Of a DNA stretch of 10,254 bases, positions 1-7,390 are shown piece after piece. Source of the DNA: a candidate division TA06 bacterium DG_78 (GTDB taxonomy: Bacteria > Hydrothermota > Tepidihabitantia > SM23-42); the NCBI GenBank assembly GCA_001303225.1, contig LJNI01000078.1, positions 1-10,254 of the forward strand, given 5' to 3'. The first letter of the stretch is position 1; every line of letters starts with the position of its first letter. The translations under genes and the position numbers were made by a program. The notes beneath the pieces were generated by a model that saw nothing but the letters and a program-made list of their open reading frames with translations, did no database searches and was not told where the DNA came from.

Positions 1-1719
1 TATGCACCGCCAATGAACAGAGGATTCTGGAATACCGAATACATTATTATCACTGATGCGTCTTTTGCCAATGCATTCATACCGCTCAAGGAGTGGAAAA
101 CGAGACGGGGTGTGCCGACAGACATAGTGACAACATCATGGATCTATAGTAATTACACTGGCGATGATAATCCTGATAAAGTGAGGAACTTCATCATAGA
201 GGCGGCAGATTCTGGAGTCGTCTATTTTCTTCTCGCTGGACAGTGTGACCCAGAGCATGGTGAAAATTATGTACCGAGAAGAGACACGTGGTGCATGACG
301 AGCGGTGTTGGCGGTTATAATGATGAGGATACGATTCCCTGTGACCTCTATTTCTCTGACCTTGACCGCGATTGGGATAATGATGGTGACGGCATATATG
401 GTGAGTCAACTGATTGGGTTGATATGTACAGCGATGTGTATGTTGGTAGAGCGCCAGTAAAGAACACAAGCCAAATAGAAAATTTCATCTGCAAAGTTAT
501 TTCCTATGAAAAGTCACCGTCACCTGATATCATCGAAAAAATCCTCTTGCCAGTTGGGAACCTCTGGTCTGGTAATCATGGCAATGGCATCAATGATACT
601 ATTGCTGACACAATCCCGGACCACTGGCAGAAATCAAAACTCTACGAAGATTATGGATTAATCAATGAGACGATTGTCAAAGATTCAATTAATCAGGGAT
701 TCAATCTCTGCCATATGGTTGGTCATGGAAATGAGTGGGGTATATACTATAGCACATCCTATTACGATTGTGCTGATCCACCAATTCAGACAAATGATTC
801 AACTGAGGTTATTATTACTGGCAGCATGGCGTGTTTTAGCGGAGCCGTCGATAAGAACGGACAAGGTAATGATTGTCTCGCTGAACGTATGGTAAATGCC
901 AATAAGATGTGCGCCACAGCAACGATGATGAACACACGATACGGATGGGGTTATTCTTCTCCACAAGGTGCACTCGGGCCAGGAGGTGAGTTATGTGTAT
1001 GGTTCTTCAGAAAACTGTTCGGCACAGATGCCTACCACATCGGTGAAGTTTTCGCCCATGCCGAGGACCAAAAAGTTCCATGGGCAGGAGGAGATATGTA
1101 CTGGCGATATACACTCTTTGAGTTCACCCTGTTTGGAGATCCAGAAATGCCAATCTGGACTGACTCGTTAAAGAATCTCGTGGTGAGCTTCCCTGATACA
1201 ATCTCAGAAAACTTCACTGTCACCGTCGAACATGCTGGCTCACCAGTAAGTAATGCCTTAGTGACAATTATGCAAGATTCGACTGCTTATTACCGTGAGG
1301 TAACTGATGGTTCAGGCCAGGCACACTTTACATTCTATGGTTCATCATTTGACCACCAAGGGTATGCCTGGGTCACGGTGACCAACTATAAAGAGAATTT
1401 TCTTCCCCATCTCGACAGTGCATATGTTGGTCCATCAATCAATGTCTATGAAGTACCACCACAAGATTATACGCACTATACTATCACCGTGAGTCCTAAT
1501 CCAATAAAGGGTACAATCAATGTGAACTTCAGCACACCGCTCCACACTGAATTAACTGTTAAAATCTACGATATCAAAGGAAGTCTCGCAAAGACAGTGA
1601 CCGTACACGAAGGGATGAGTGGAATCAACATTCTGACGACTGGTTTGAATAGTGGTACCTATTTCTTAAAGGCTGATGGCGGTGTACCAATCGAAGAAAA
1701 GATTATTATCGTGAAGTAA
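1..1719 (+). CDS. Gingipain-type C25 cysteine protease with Por/T9SS C-terminal sorting domain, 5'-partial
   Basis: This is probably a secreted, surface-anchored cysteine protease of peptidase family C25. The frame is open from base 1, so the ATG at 13 is internal and the signal peptide and propeptide lie outside the window. Counting from that Met, the catalytic domain spans about residues 7-383. It opens with the family-typical WNTEYIIIT. It carries the catalytic His238 in MVGHGNE and Cys274 in GSMACFSG. An Asp-rich stretch at 111-130 (key residues D111, D116, D118, D120, D122, D124, D126) is probably a calcium site, and the domain ends near FTLFGDPEMPIW. A gingipain-type Ig-like domain follows at about 388-476. 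Residues 489-568 match a T9SS type A sorting domain: SPNP, a KIYDIKG strand, SGTYFLK, and a final KIIIVK. Known biology of the family is export across the outer membrane, where the sorting domain is recognised. The gene ends at a strong terminator. Family and catalytic residues are clear; substrate and anchoring are inferred. Confidence 0.93.
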   Translation, partial: YAPPMNRGFWNTEYIIITDASFANAFIPLKEWKTRRGVPTDIVTTSWIYSNYTGDDNPDKVRNFIIEAADSGVVYFLLAGQCDPEHGENYVPRRDTWCMTSGVGGYNDEDTIPCDLYFSDLDRDWDNDGDGIYGESTDWVDMYSDVYVGRAPVKNTSQIENFICKVISYEKSPSPDIIEKILLPVGNLWSGNHGNGINDTIADTIPDHWQKSKLYEDYGLINETIVKDSINQGFNLCHMVGHGNEWGIYYSTSYYDCADPPIQTNDSTEVIITGSMACFSGAVDKNGQGNDCLAERMVNANKMCATATMMNTRYGWGYSSPQGALGPGGELCVWFFRKLFGTDAYHIGEVFAHAEDQKVPWAGGDMYWRYTLFEFTLFGDPEMPIWTDSLKNLVVSFPDTISENFTVTVEHAGSPVSNALVTIMQDSTAYYREVTDGSGQAHFTFYGSSFDHQGYAWVTVTNYKENFLPHLDSAYVGPSINVYEVPPQDYTHYTITVSPNPIKGTINVNFSTPLHTELTVKIYDIKGSLAKTVTVHEGMSGINILTTGLNSGTYFLKADGGVPIEEKIIIVK

Positions 1720-1727
1720 CTCACACA

Positions 1728-1763
1728 AACCCCCACACCTATACATAGGTGTGGGGGTTTTTT
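1728..1763 (+). terminator. Rho-independent terminator after the C25 protease gene
   Basis: A perfect 13-bp stem (1728-1740 paired with 1747-1759) has a six-base loop ATACAT whose outer bases could pair further. Six Ts follow at 1758-1763. It lies 9 bases after the protease stop codon, so it should end that transcript. A related but imperfect hairpin occurs at 7391-7434. Confidence 0.93.
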
Positions 1764-1861
1764 CTCATACACTCCAAAAAAGTAATCATTGAAATCGCCA
1801 GAAAATCACTGCAATTGAAGGTTTCTGAAATTTTTGCCAGAAATCTCTATCTGTGCTGCTC

Positions 1862-1896
1862 TTGACTTTTATTGAATTTTTCATAGAATAACATAA
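1862..1896 (+). promoter_or_regulatory. Sigma-70-type promoter for nnr, possibly giving a leaderless mRNA
   Basis: TTGACT at 1862-1867 (5 of 6 bases of the -35 consensus) is followed after 16 bases by TAGAAT at 1884-1889 (5 of 6 of the -10 consensus). The usual distance from the -10 box puts +1 at about 1896, which is the A of the nnr start codon. No Shine-Dalgarno sequence precedes that ATG, which fits a leaderless transcript. The promoter match is read directly from the sequence; leaderless initiation is inferred. The rest of 1764-1861 is AT-rich and shows no gene. Confidence 0.6.
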
Positions 1897-3464
1897 TGAG
1901 GATTGTCACCAATCGTGAAATGAAAGAGATCGATACATGGTCGATGCGTACGCTCGGTATCGCAGGCACAGTCCTCATGGAAAATGCAGGAAGAGGTTGT
2001 GTTAATGTCCTCGAACAGTATTTCAATTTAGAAAATCTCAAGGTACTCATAATTTGTGGTAAGGGCAATAACGGCGGTGATGGTTTTGTCATTGCACGTC
2101 ATCTTCAAAATCGTGGTGCTGTGGTAAAAATCATCCTATCAGGTAAGGGAAAAGAATTACGTGGTGATGCCCTCATCAATTATAAGCTTGCGAAAAAAGC
2201 TCATATTGATGTTCATGAAACGATACAGTATACGACGATGAAAACGATTTTTAATACTTTTCACCCTGCTGTCATCGTCGATGCACTCTTCGGTACTGGA
2301 TTTACAGGTGCGCCTCGCGGTATGTATTATAAACTGATTGAGATAATGAACAGGAGCGATGCATTCATTTTCTCCGTCGATATTCCTTCTGGTATTAATG
2401 GAGACAATGGACACTTTGAGAAAACCTGCGTTGTCGCCGATGCTACAGCAACGATGTGCCTGCCAAAACGCGGTAACTATCTCTATCCAGGCAGGGCATT
2501 CTGTGGAGATATCTACACAGTTGACATTGGTATTCCATACCATCTCATCGATAAAGGATACCCCCGGGTAACCACGTTTGAGGATATCTACCGAATCATG
2601 CCCCTGCGGCCACCTGATGGTAATAAAGGAACATTTGGTCACGTTTTAATCATTGCCGGTGCACGAGGATTTTCTGGTGCTGCAGCAATGGCTGCGATAT
2701 CGGCGCTAAAAGTAGGTGCTGGTCTTGTCCGTCTTGCTGCACCAGAGGGCATCGTGGATGCCCTGGAATCCAAATTACTCGAGGTTGTAAAAGTTTCCTT
2801 GCCACAGACTACTGAAGAAACAATCAGCACAGAAGCAATCGATGTCCTCATCCCGCTGATGAAGCGGTCTGATGTTGTCGTCATTGGACCAGGCATTACC
2901 ACACATCCTGAAACTGCCTCATTTGTTTTCGAAATCCTACCGAAGATAAAAGTTCCTTTCATCATTGATGCTGATGCGCTCAATTGTATTGCCCATAATG
3001 TTCAATTTTTCAAAAAAATCAAAGCACCATTTATCCTCACACCACATCCCGGTGAATTCTCCCGATTGACTCACTTGACACCACAAAGCATTAATGATAA
3101 CCGAATCGATCTCGCCCCAAAGTTTTCGAAAAAGTTTGGCGGCATCCTCGTATTAAAAGGAGCACCAACAGTAATTGCATCACCACGTGCCGAAACGTAT
3201 ATCAATCCGATAGGCAATTCTGGTCTTGCATCAGCAGGTTCAGGTGATGTTCTCGTTGGCATGATCGCAGGTCTCTGTGCTCAGTACGTATCACTGTTTG
3301 ATGCATCACGAGCCGGAGTCTTTTTACATGGTCTCTGTGCAGAACTTGCAATGGAAGAAAACAATGAATATTCACTCATTGCCAGTGATTTGATCGATTA
3401 TATTCCGCAGTCGATACAGTACATTATGGAGAGAAAATTTGTAGAAGAAAAAAGTAATGATTAA
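1896..3464 (+). CDS. nnr: Bifunctional NAD(P)H-hydrate repair enzyme Nnr (epimerase + ADP-dependent dehydratase)
   Basis: This cytoplasmic metabolite-repair enzyme epimerises S/R-NAD(P)HX and dehydrates the S form back to NAD(P)H using ADP. At 522 aa it has the usual length of the bacterial two-domain fusion. The N-terminal YjeF epimerase domain (about 1-215) shows MENAGRG at 28-34, CGKGNNGGDG at 54-63, VDALFGTG at 128-135 and VDIPSGINGDNG at 161-172, with Asp162 the likely catalytic acid. The C-terminal ribokinase-like dehydratase domain (about 230-512) shows GTFGHVLIIAG at 245-255, GPG at 331-333, IDADALN at 357-363, TPHPGEFSRL at 382-391 and GLASAGSGDVL at 443-453, with Asp451 the expected catalytic residue. 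All key motifs look intact. An in-frame TAG at 1884-1886 rules out a longer protein, and MRIVTNREMKEIDTW is the normal family start. It begins a cluster with the next two genes, which have no obvious functional link to it. Confidence 0.97.
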   Translation: MRIVTNREMKEIDTWSMRTLGIAGTVLMENAGRGCVNVLEQYFNLENLKVLIICGKGNNGGDGFVIARHLQNRGAVVKIILSGKGKELRGDALINYKLAKKAHIDVHETIQYTTMKTIFNTFHPAVIVDALFGTGFTGAPRGMYYKLIEIMNRSDAFIFSVDIPSGINGDNGHFEKTCVVADATATMCLPKRGNYLYPGRAFCGDIYTVDIGIPYHLIDKGYPRVTTFEDIYRIMPLRPPDGNKGTFGHVLIIAGARGFSGAAAMAAISALKVGAGLVRLAAPEGIVDALESKLLEVVKVSLPQTTEETISTEAIDVLIPLMKRSDVVVIGPGITTHPETASFVFEILPKIKVPFIIDADALNCIAHNVQFFKKIKAPFILTPHPGEFSRLTHLTPQSINDNRIDLAPKFSKKFGGILVLKGAPTVIASPRAETYINPIGNSGLASAGSGDVLVGMIAGLCAQYVSLFDASRAGVFLHGLCAELAMEENNEYSLIASDLIDYIPQSIQYIMERKFVEEKSND

Positions 3465-4893
3465 TTTCATCCTTTGCTACACAATTCTATCAGTAACCAT
3501 TGTTCCACAAAATCCATTTCTCGACCACTACACCATCATACCGCCACTCGGCACAATAACGTCTATCGCTACTTCACCGCAGTATATCTTCGCAGCGAGT
3601 GATAACTACCTTCTCTTTTTTAACAAACACACATTAACACTCGAGAAGACTGTCTACCTTGATCACGCAATCAATTTGATAGGGTATGACCAGCAATATG
3701 ATGACCTGTGGTTGTTTAACACCACGAGCATCGTCCGATTCGCAGTAACGTCATACATTTCGAGAGAGTATACATTCTCTGAGAGCGTAACCAGATGTGG
3801 TATCGGAATAGACTATGTGTATCTCGACGCATCGCAGAAGTACTCACTCAATAAGAGAACAGGGGAAATAAAAGTGATCACCTCATTTCCCGAAAATGTG
3901 AAGTGGCACAAAAAAACAACGAATAGTGACATACAACAATATCGTTACCTCACACCATACTATTATATGGATGATTCAAAAGAATCGCAGGTACCATTCC
4001 AGCACTATAGTATCACGAGTATTTATGATGATGGATTATGGTTGTATGTCGGCACTGATCAGTTTGGACTTCTCCAGTACAATACAGTATCATGGCAAAA
4101 AACGAGAGTTATCTATGGCCCACTCGACCACACGATTACAAAGATTAAAAAATTTGATAACAACATTTATTTCATCTCGTCATCGGGCGTTTCCTACTAT
4201 GTTCCTGGAACGAGTAATTGGAAATATCAACGGCTCCTCCACGATGTTACTGACTTCATCTGGGTGGATAATAATTTAATCATCGGTTTTGAGAATCGAA
4301 CAGCGCGAGCTCAGGGTGCATTGGAGTTTACCGTGAGCAATTTCAAAACCAGTATACTCTGCCTCAGCTCAGATGCGCAGTATACCTATGTCGGCACGAA
4401 ATCCGGTCTCTATAGAATCGCCAAGGGTAGTAGCGAACCACTACAATTTGGCCCTGCTCAAAATCCAGTGCACGCTGTGTATCCAACTGACGATGCGATA
4501 TATGTCGGCGGAGAATTTGGGTTCTATAAATACACGAAAGCCGATGAACATTGGTCAGAGATAATCAATCAGGGTATCAAGGACATCGCTGAAATCAAGA
4601 ATGAATTCTACCTCTTGGGTGTCAATAACCAGCTCATAAAATATTGGAATTCATCAGATACAGGATGGATATTGCTTCCCTATTTCAATATCTATGACAT
4701 CGATACTGATAGTGAAGTCTTGTACTGTGCATCGTATGCAGGAGTCTACTACTATGAGCCGACTACGGAGTTCTACAAAGTCATCTTCGACTTGCCGCGC
4801 ATACGGTATGACTATATATTTGTTATCGGTGACGATATTCTGGCAGTTTCGAATCAACATATCTACCGCCTGTCAATAGCATACCGCGACTAA
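3457..4893 (+). CDS. Secreted beta-propeller-like protein of unknown function
   Basis: I recognise a fold type but no named family. The 478-aa protein starts with an uncharged hydrophobic segment (residues 1-16, with Cys7) that could be a short signal peptide. The rest is rich in beta strands and aromatic residues and repeats a propeller-blade pattern: a hydrophobic strand, a turn such as DDG, and a YVGT- or YVGG-like strand. Examples are IFAASDNYLLFFN (44-56), LWLYVGTDQFGLLQYN (194-209), YTYVGTKSGLYRI (309-321), IYVGGEFGFYKYT (348-360) and LYCASYAGVYYYEP (422-435). This resembles the propellers of two-component-sensor ectodomains and WD/PQQ-like proteins. There is no kinase, sorting domain or membrane segment after it. 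The ATG overlaps the nnr stop by 8 bases, which suggests translational coupling, and an in-frame TAG at 3442-3444 excludes a longer start. The gene is real; its function is unknown. Confidence 0.85.
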   Translation: MINFILCYTILSVTIVPQNPFLDHYTIIPPLGTITSIATSPQYIFAASDNYLLFFNKHTLTLEKTVYLDHAINLIGYDQQYDDLWLFNTTSIVRFAVTSYISREYTFSESVTRCGIGIDYVYLDASQKYSLNKRTGEIKVITSFPENVKWHKKTTNSDIQQYRYLTPYYYMDDSKESQVPFQHYSITSIYDDGLWLYVGTDQFGLLQYNTVSWQKTRVIYGPLDHTITKIKKFDNNIYFISSSGVSYYVPGTSNWKYQRLLHDVTDFIWVDNNLIIGFENRTARAQGALEFTVSNFKTSILCLSSDAQYTYVGTKSGLYRIAKGSSEPLQFGPAQNPVHAVYPTDDAIYVGGEFGFYKYTKADEHWSEIINQGIKDIAEIKNEFYLLGVNNQLIKYWNSSDTGWILLPYFNIYDIDTDSEVLYCASYAGVYYYEPTTEFYKVIFDLPRIRYDYIFVIGDDILAVSNQHIYRLSIAYRD

Positions 4894-4915
4894 GACTCCT
4901 CGCCTCTATCAATGT

Positions 4916-4930
4916 GTGAGAAATACTCAC
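4916..4930 (+). other. Small hairpin just before the tatC start codon
   Basis: GTGAG at 4916-4920 and CTCAC at 4926-4930 form a 5-bp stem around loop AAATA, ending 4 bases before the tatC ATG. There is no Shine-Dalgarno site in this 41-base gap. The hairpin would occupy the position where a ribosome binding site normally lies. It is short and could be chance. Confidence 0.3.
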
Positions 4931-4934
4931 TACT

Positions 4935-5657
4935 ATGGCAGAGAAAAAATTAAGTATACTCGATCACCTTGATGAACTCCGTAAACGGATACTCTATTCA
5001 GTTGCCTGCATAGGTATCTTTTCAGGAGTCGGGTTTTTCTTTGCCAAAAAGACATTGGATTTCATCATTCAACGTTCCAACCTTCAGGCTACCTATTTTT
5101 TCTCACCGATTGAAGCCTTCACCACACACATTAAGGTTGCACTCTTTTTAGGAATCCTCATTTCTTTTCCATTCATTCTGTACCAGAGTTGGGCATTTAT
5201 TGGACCCGGTCTCACTCAGAAAGAACAGAAAGTCTCACTATCATACCTTCTCTCTGGAGTAGTGCTCTTCATTATCGGCAACCTCTTCGGATATTTCATT
5301 CTCATTCCCTATGGACTAAAATTCCTCCTCTCGTTTGGCAGTGAGTCAGTACAGCCACTCATGAATATCAGTAAATATCTCAGTTTTATTTTCTGGTGTC
5401 TACTCGGGTGCGGGTTTTTATTTCAATTACCGCTCTTCTTGTTTTTCTTAATAACAGTAGGAATTCTCGATATAAAAACGGTCACCAAACACAGGCCAGA
5501 AGCAATAGTTGCCATTCTCATTCTATGCGCAGTGATTACACCAACCGGTGATTTTTTTACACTACTCCTGATATCAGTACCGCTGTTACTCCTCTTTGAA
5601 TTGAGTATCCTTGCTGCACGGATTTCAAAGAGAACAAAACATACTCCCCACCACTAA
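4935..5657 (+). CDS. tatC: Sec-independent (twin-arginine) protein translocase subunit TatC
   Basis: TatC is the inner-membrane core of the Tat translocase. It binds twin-arginine signal peptides and exports folded, often cofactor-bearing proteins with TatA/TatB partners, which are not in this window. The 240-aa length is normal for the family. Six membrane segments fit at about 18-37, 65-88, 104-128, 148-175, 188-203 and 206-226. Conserved signatures are HLDELRKR at 11-18, SPIEAF at 57-62, YQSWAFIGPGLTQKE at 83-97 (Glu97 corresponds to E. coli Glu103), FQLPLFLFFL at 163-172 and ITPTGDFF at 201-208 (Asp206 corresponds to the conserved late Asp). It follows the propeller gene by 41 bases with no terminator between, so co-transcription with nnr is likely. 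The start is chosen on family alignment because no Shine-Dalgarno site is visible. No terminator is obvious after it. Confidence 0.97.
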   Translation: MAEKKLSILDHLDELRKRILYSVACIGIFSGVGFFFAKKTLDFIIQRSNLQATYFFSPIEAFTTHIKVALFLGILISFPFILYQSWAFIGPGLTQKEQKVSLSYLLSGVVLFIIGNLFGYFILIPYGLKFLLSFGSESVQPLMNISKYLSFIFWCLLGCGFLFQLPLFLFFLITVGILDIKTVTKHRPEAIVAILILCAVITPTGDFFTLLLISVPLLLLFELSILAARISKRTKHTPHH

Positions 5658-5722
5658 TATAACGATTTTTCGTAACAATTTCGCTTCCCGCCAAGATCAT
5701 CACACAGCATTAAACCATTGAT

Positions 5723-5732
5723 TGCAATTGCA
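5723..5732. repeat. 10-bp perfect palindrome upstream of the lipoprotein gene
   Basis: TGCAATTGCA reads the same on both strands. It lies 29 bases before the lipoprotein start codon, in the 104-base gap after tatC. It could be an operator half of a promoter region; a weak TTGATT (5718-5723) and TATACA (5739-5744) pair at 15-base spacing overlaps it. I would not call the promoter firmly. Confidence 0.25.
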
Positions 5733-5750
5733 GCGTCATATACATCAGAA

Positions 5751-5756
5751 AGGAGG
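5751..5756 (+). promoter_or_regulatory. Strong Shine-Dalgarno site for the lipoprotein gene
   Basis: AGGAGG, within AAAGGAGGAGAAC, lies 5 bases before the ATG at 5762 and fixes that start. It contrasts with the three preceding genes, which lack a clear site. Confidence 0.9.
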
Positions 5757-5761
5757 AGAAC

Positions 5762-6700
5762 ATGAGATATGTATACTTCCCACTATTTATTGCACTGATT
5801 GCACTCGTTGTAGTCAGTTGTGGTACTGATAGCATGAGTGATGAAGTACAAATCCAAGCATTGCTTGAAAACTCTTCGTATGTTGGTGAGGGAGCTCTGC
5901 AGACGAGTGATGATGGAACCAATGACCCTAATAGTCAAAGTCCGAGCCTCGCTCATCCCTATTTTCCAATGGATGTTGATAGCATTCCGTTTACCAAGTG
6001 GGTACGATGGATTGTACGACCCGTTACCTGGATATATGAAATCGTTGTCACTGGTGATAGTGCTAATGCTACCATCACCGCATATTTTCATGGCACGCCG
6101 CCAGGTTATGGTATTTATGTAATCAATGATTTATCTGGTCCTATATGGCAGCATTCGATTACAGACAGTGTTGTAAGAAACGTTAAATTATATAATGATG
6201 AGACAGGCTGGCACATCCTCAGTCTGACTGCAGCAGATATATATACCATAGGAGCAACACATCCAGTTACCATAACTGAAGTAAGAGCGCGGGTTGAGGG
6301 CCGTGATTACGAGTGGATTATAAATAGTGCTGACACGTACTTTGGAAAAGATGAGTTACCAACATTCTTACCAAATGATACGATTGATGTTACCGTGACT
6401 GTGAGTATTGTCGATGACTCGTCATGGGCATTTCTCCATCATAATGCACATCCCCAGGCACAAGTCGGATTGAAGCCACACTACCGTGATCCATTCTATA
6501 GAGAGAACACGACCACATTCACGAGAACGTGGTACATTGCCGATGATTCAGTTGCCACACCTGGAGTCAGACATGCGGCGATTGATGTTTTAACATGGCA
6601 AACACTTTTTGGTGATTCTACTGCCACCTATTCTGCACACGCCTGGAGCGTACCCTATATTGTTAAATTACCTGAACAGGATATACCTGATGACGAGTAG
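5762..6700 (+). CDS. Lipoprotein of unknown function
   Basis: I do not recognise the family. The 312-aa protein has a lipoprotein signal peptide: one Arg near the N-terminus, a hydrophobic core at 3-18, and a lipobox V17-V18-S19-C20 followed by Gly21, so the mature protein should be lipidated at Cys20. Residues 21-62 look like a flexible polar linker rich in Ser, Asp and Asn. From about 65 onward the sequence is rich in beta strands and aromatics (for example WVRWIVRPVTWIYEIVVTG at 80-98, IDVTVTVSIVDDS at 208-220 and HAWSVPYIVK at 293-302), which suggests one or two beta-sandwich domains. It has a strong Shine-Dalgarno site and its own terminator, so it is probably a single-gene unit. Start and lipidation are well supported; its role is unknown, and an envelope location is an inference. 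Confidence 0.85.
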   Translation: MRYVYFPLFIALIALVVVSCGTDSMSDEVQIQALLENSSYVGEGALQTSDDGTNDPNSQSPSLAHPYFPMDVDSIPFTKWVRWIVRPVTWIYEIVVTGDSANATITAYFHGTPPGYGIYVINDLSGPIWQHSITDSVVRNVKLYNDETGWHILSLTAADIYTIGATHPVTITEVRARVEGRDYEWIINSADTYFGKDELPTFLPNDTIDVTVTVSIVDDSSWAFLHHNAHPQAQVGLKPHYRDPFYRENTTTFTRTWYIADDSVATPGVRHAAIDVLTWQTLFGDSTATYSAHAWSVPYIVKLPEQDIPDDE

Positions 6701-6710
6701 GATTATTCTC

Positions 6711-6741
6711 AGAGAGGAGACATTAGGTCTCCTCTCTTTTT
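6711..6741 (+). terminator. Rho-independent terminator after the lipoprotein gene
   Basis: A perfect 10-bp stem (6711-6720 paired with 6728-6737) encloses the 7-base loop CATTAGG and is followed by Ts to 6741. It starts 10 bases after the stop codon at 6700. Confidence 0.92.
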
Positions 6742-6786
6742 ACACGCGAGGAAAAACAACTGCACGTGAGTTTCAGTTATCCCAAT

Positions 6787-6808
6787 TATAATAGAAACAC
6801 AAACGAGG
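6787..6808 (+). promoter_or_regulatory. -10 element and Shine-Dalgarno site for the small secreted protein
   Basis: A perfect TATAAT at 6787-6792 would start transcription near 6799. GAGG at 6805-6808 lies 4 bases before the ATG at 6813. I see no good -35 hexamer at 16-18 bases upstream. The position right after a terminator supports an independent transcription unit. Confidence 0.5.
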
Positions 6809-6812
6809 AATA

Positions 6813-7262
6813 ATGAAAATCGTGAGAATTGTTTGTTTATCACTACTCTTAGTAGTTACTGCCTTTGCAGGCGATGAACTCTTTAAAGGAAAAGGTACAA
6901 TATCTGCACAAGGCAATGGTTTCATCAAATTAAAGGGAACTGGTGATGTCGAGATCAGTGGTGATGGTGTACTCTGGATTGTTGACTGTTCAATCGATGA
7001 AAACCTCGAGGTTCAGGTTCAAGGAGATGGTGAAAAGATGCAGACACCTGGTTTTATCTGGGCGTACCGGGGATTCAATGGCAGTGCCACGATCTCAGGT
7101 GGTCCGATGAAAGTAGTCTTACAGGGCAAGGACATTGATTTTACAGCAACTGGCAAGGGAAAACTCTATCTGCGGGGCGTTGGTACCTACCAGAGAGGCG
7201 ATCAGATAAATGAGTGGTCTGAATTAGGTGAAGAAATAACTATAAAAGAAGTGGAAAAATAG
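6813..7262 (+). CDS. Small secreted glycine-rich beta-repeat protein, function unknown
   Basis: The 149-aa product has a classical signal peptide: basic MKIVR, a hydrophobic core to about residue 16, and AFA at 17-19 before Gly20, so cleavage after Ala19 is likely. The mature part is built of short beta strands divided by G-x-G steps: GKGTISAQGNGFIKLKG at 26-42, GTGDVEISGDGVLWIVD at 42-58, GFNGSATISGG at 87-97 and ATGKGKLYLRGVGTY at 112-126. It is acidic at the C-terminus. The pattern suggests a compact all-beta or small beta-solenoid domain, and I have an impression of similar uncharacterised glycine-rich secreted proteins in other thermophile genomes, but I cannot name a family. There is no anchor or sorting domain, so it is periplasmic or released. 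It is flanked by its own promoter element and terminator. Confidence 0.82.
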   Translation: MKIVRIVCLSLLLVVTAFAGDELFKGKGTISAQGNGFIKLKGTGDVEISGDGVLWIVDCSIDENLEVQVQGDGEKMQTPGFIWAYRGFNGSATISGGPMKVVLQGKDIDFTATGKGKLYLRGVGTYQRGDQINEWSELGEEITIKEVEK

Positions 7263-7288
7263 AATCAGCAAGTCAGCCTTTTATGATA

Positions 7289-7313
7289 AAAAGCCCTGAT
7301 TATCAGGGCTTTT
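7289..7313 (+). terminator. Rho-independent terminator after the small secreted protein gene
   Basis: A run AAAA followed by GCCCTG (7289-7298) pairs with CAGGGC and TTTT (7304-7313) around a 5-base loop whose outer A-T could pair. This gives a 10-bp stem with a short T tail. The flanking A and T runs could let it work on either strand. Confidence 0.88.
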
Positions 7314-7319
7314 CCCATC

Positions 7320-7350
7320 TTGACACGAGATTTAACCTCTCTCGTATAGT
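7320..7350 (+). promoter_or_regulatory. Possible upstream promoter in the 7263-7516 intergenic region
   Basis: A perfect -35 hexamer TTGACA is at 7320-7325, directly after the terminator. The best -10 match is TATAGT at 7345-7350, but the 19-base spacer is longer than the optimum of 17. If active, transcription would start near 7357 and run straight into the hairpin at 7391-7434. Confidence 0.4.
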
Positions 7351-7390
7351 AGAGTGCATCATATATAATATACAGGAGCCGTAGTTTACC

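Noticed and set aside
194..469. Reverse-strand open frame within the protease gene
   Set aside because: It lies inside the well-supported C25 coding region, and its His/Arg-rich product has no recognisable domain; it is a shadow frame.
1791..1845. Imperfect direct repeat around GCCAGAAA in the protease-nnr gap
   Set aside because: Two short AT-rich copies (about 1791-1807 and 1827-1845) differ in length and sequence; too weak to call a functional repeat.
2157..2642. Reverse-strand 161-aa open frame within nnr
   Set aside because: The opposite strand encodes intact YjeF motifs across the same region, and this product shows no signal, domain or ribosome site.
3457..4893. Sensor histidine kinase or two-component regulator identity for the propeller protein
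   Set aside because: The blades resemble sensor ectodomains, but there is no transmembrane segment or kinase domain after them and the gene ends cleanly at 4893.
5658..5700. Possible terminator ACGATTTTTCGT after tatC
   Set aside because: The stem is only 4 bp and no T run follows, so it does not meet the pattern of an intrinsic terminator.
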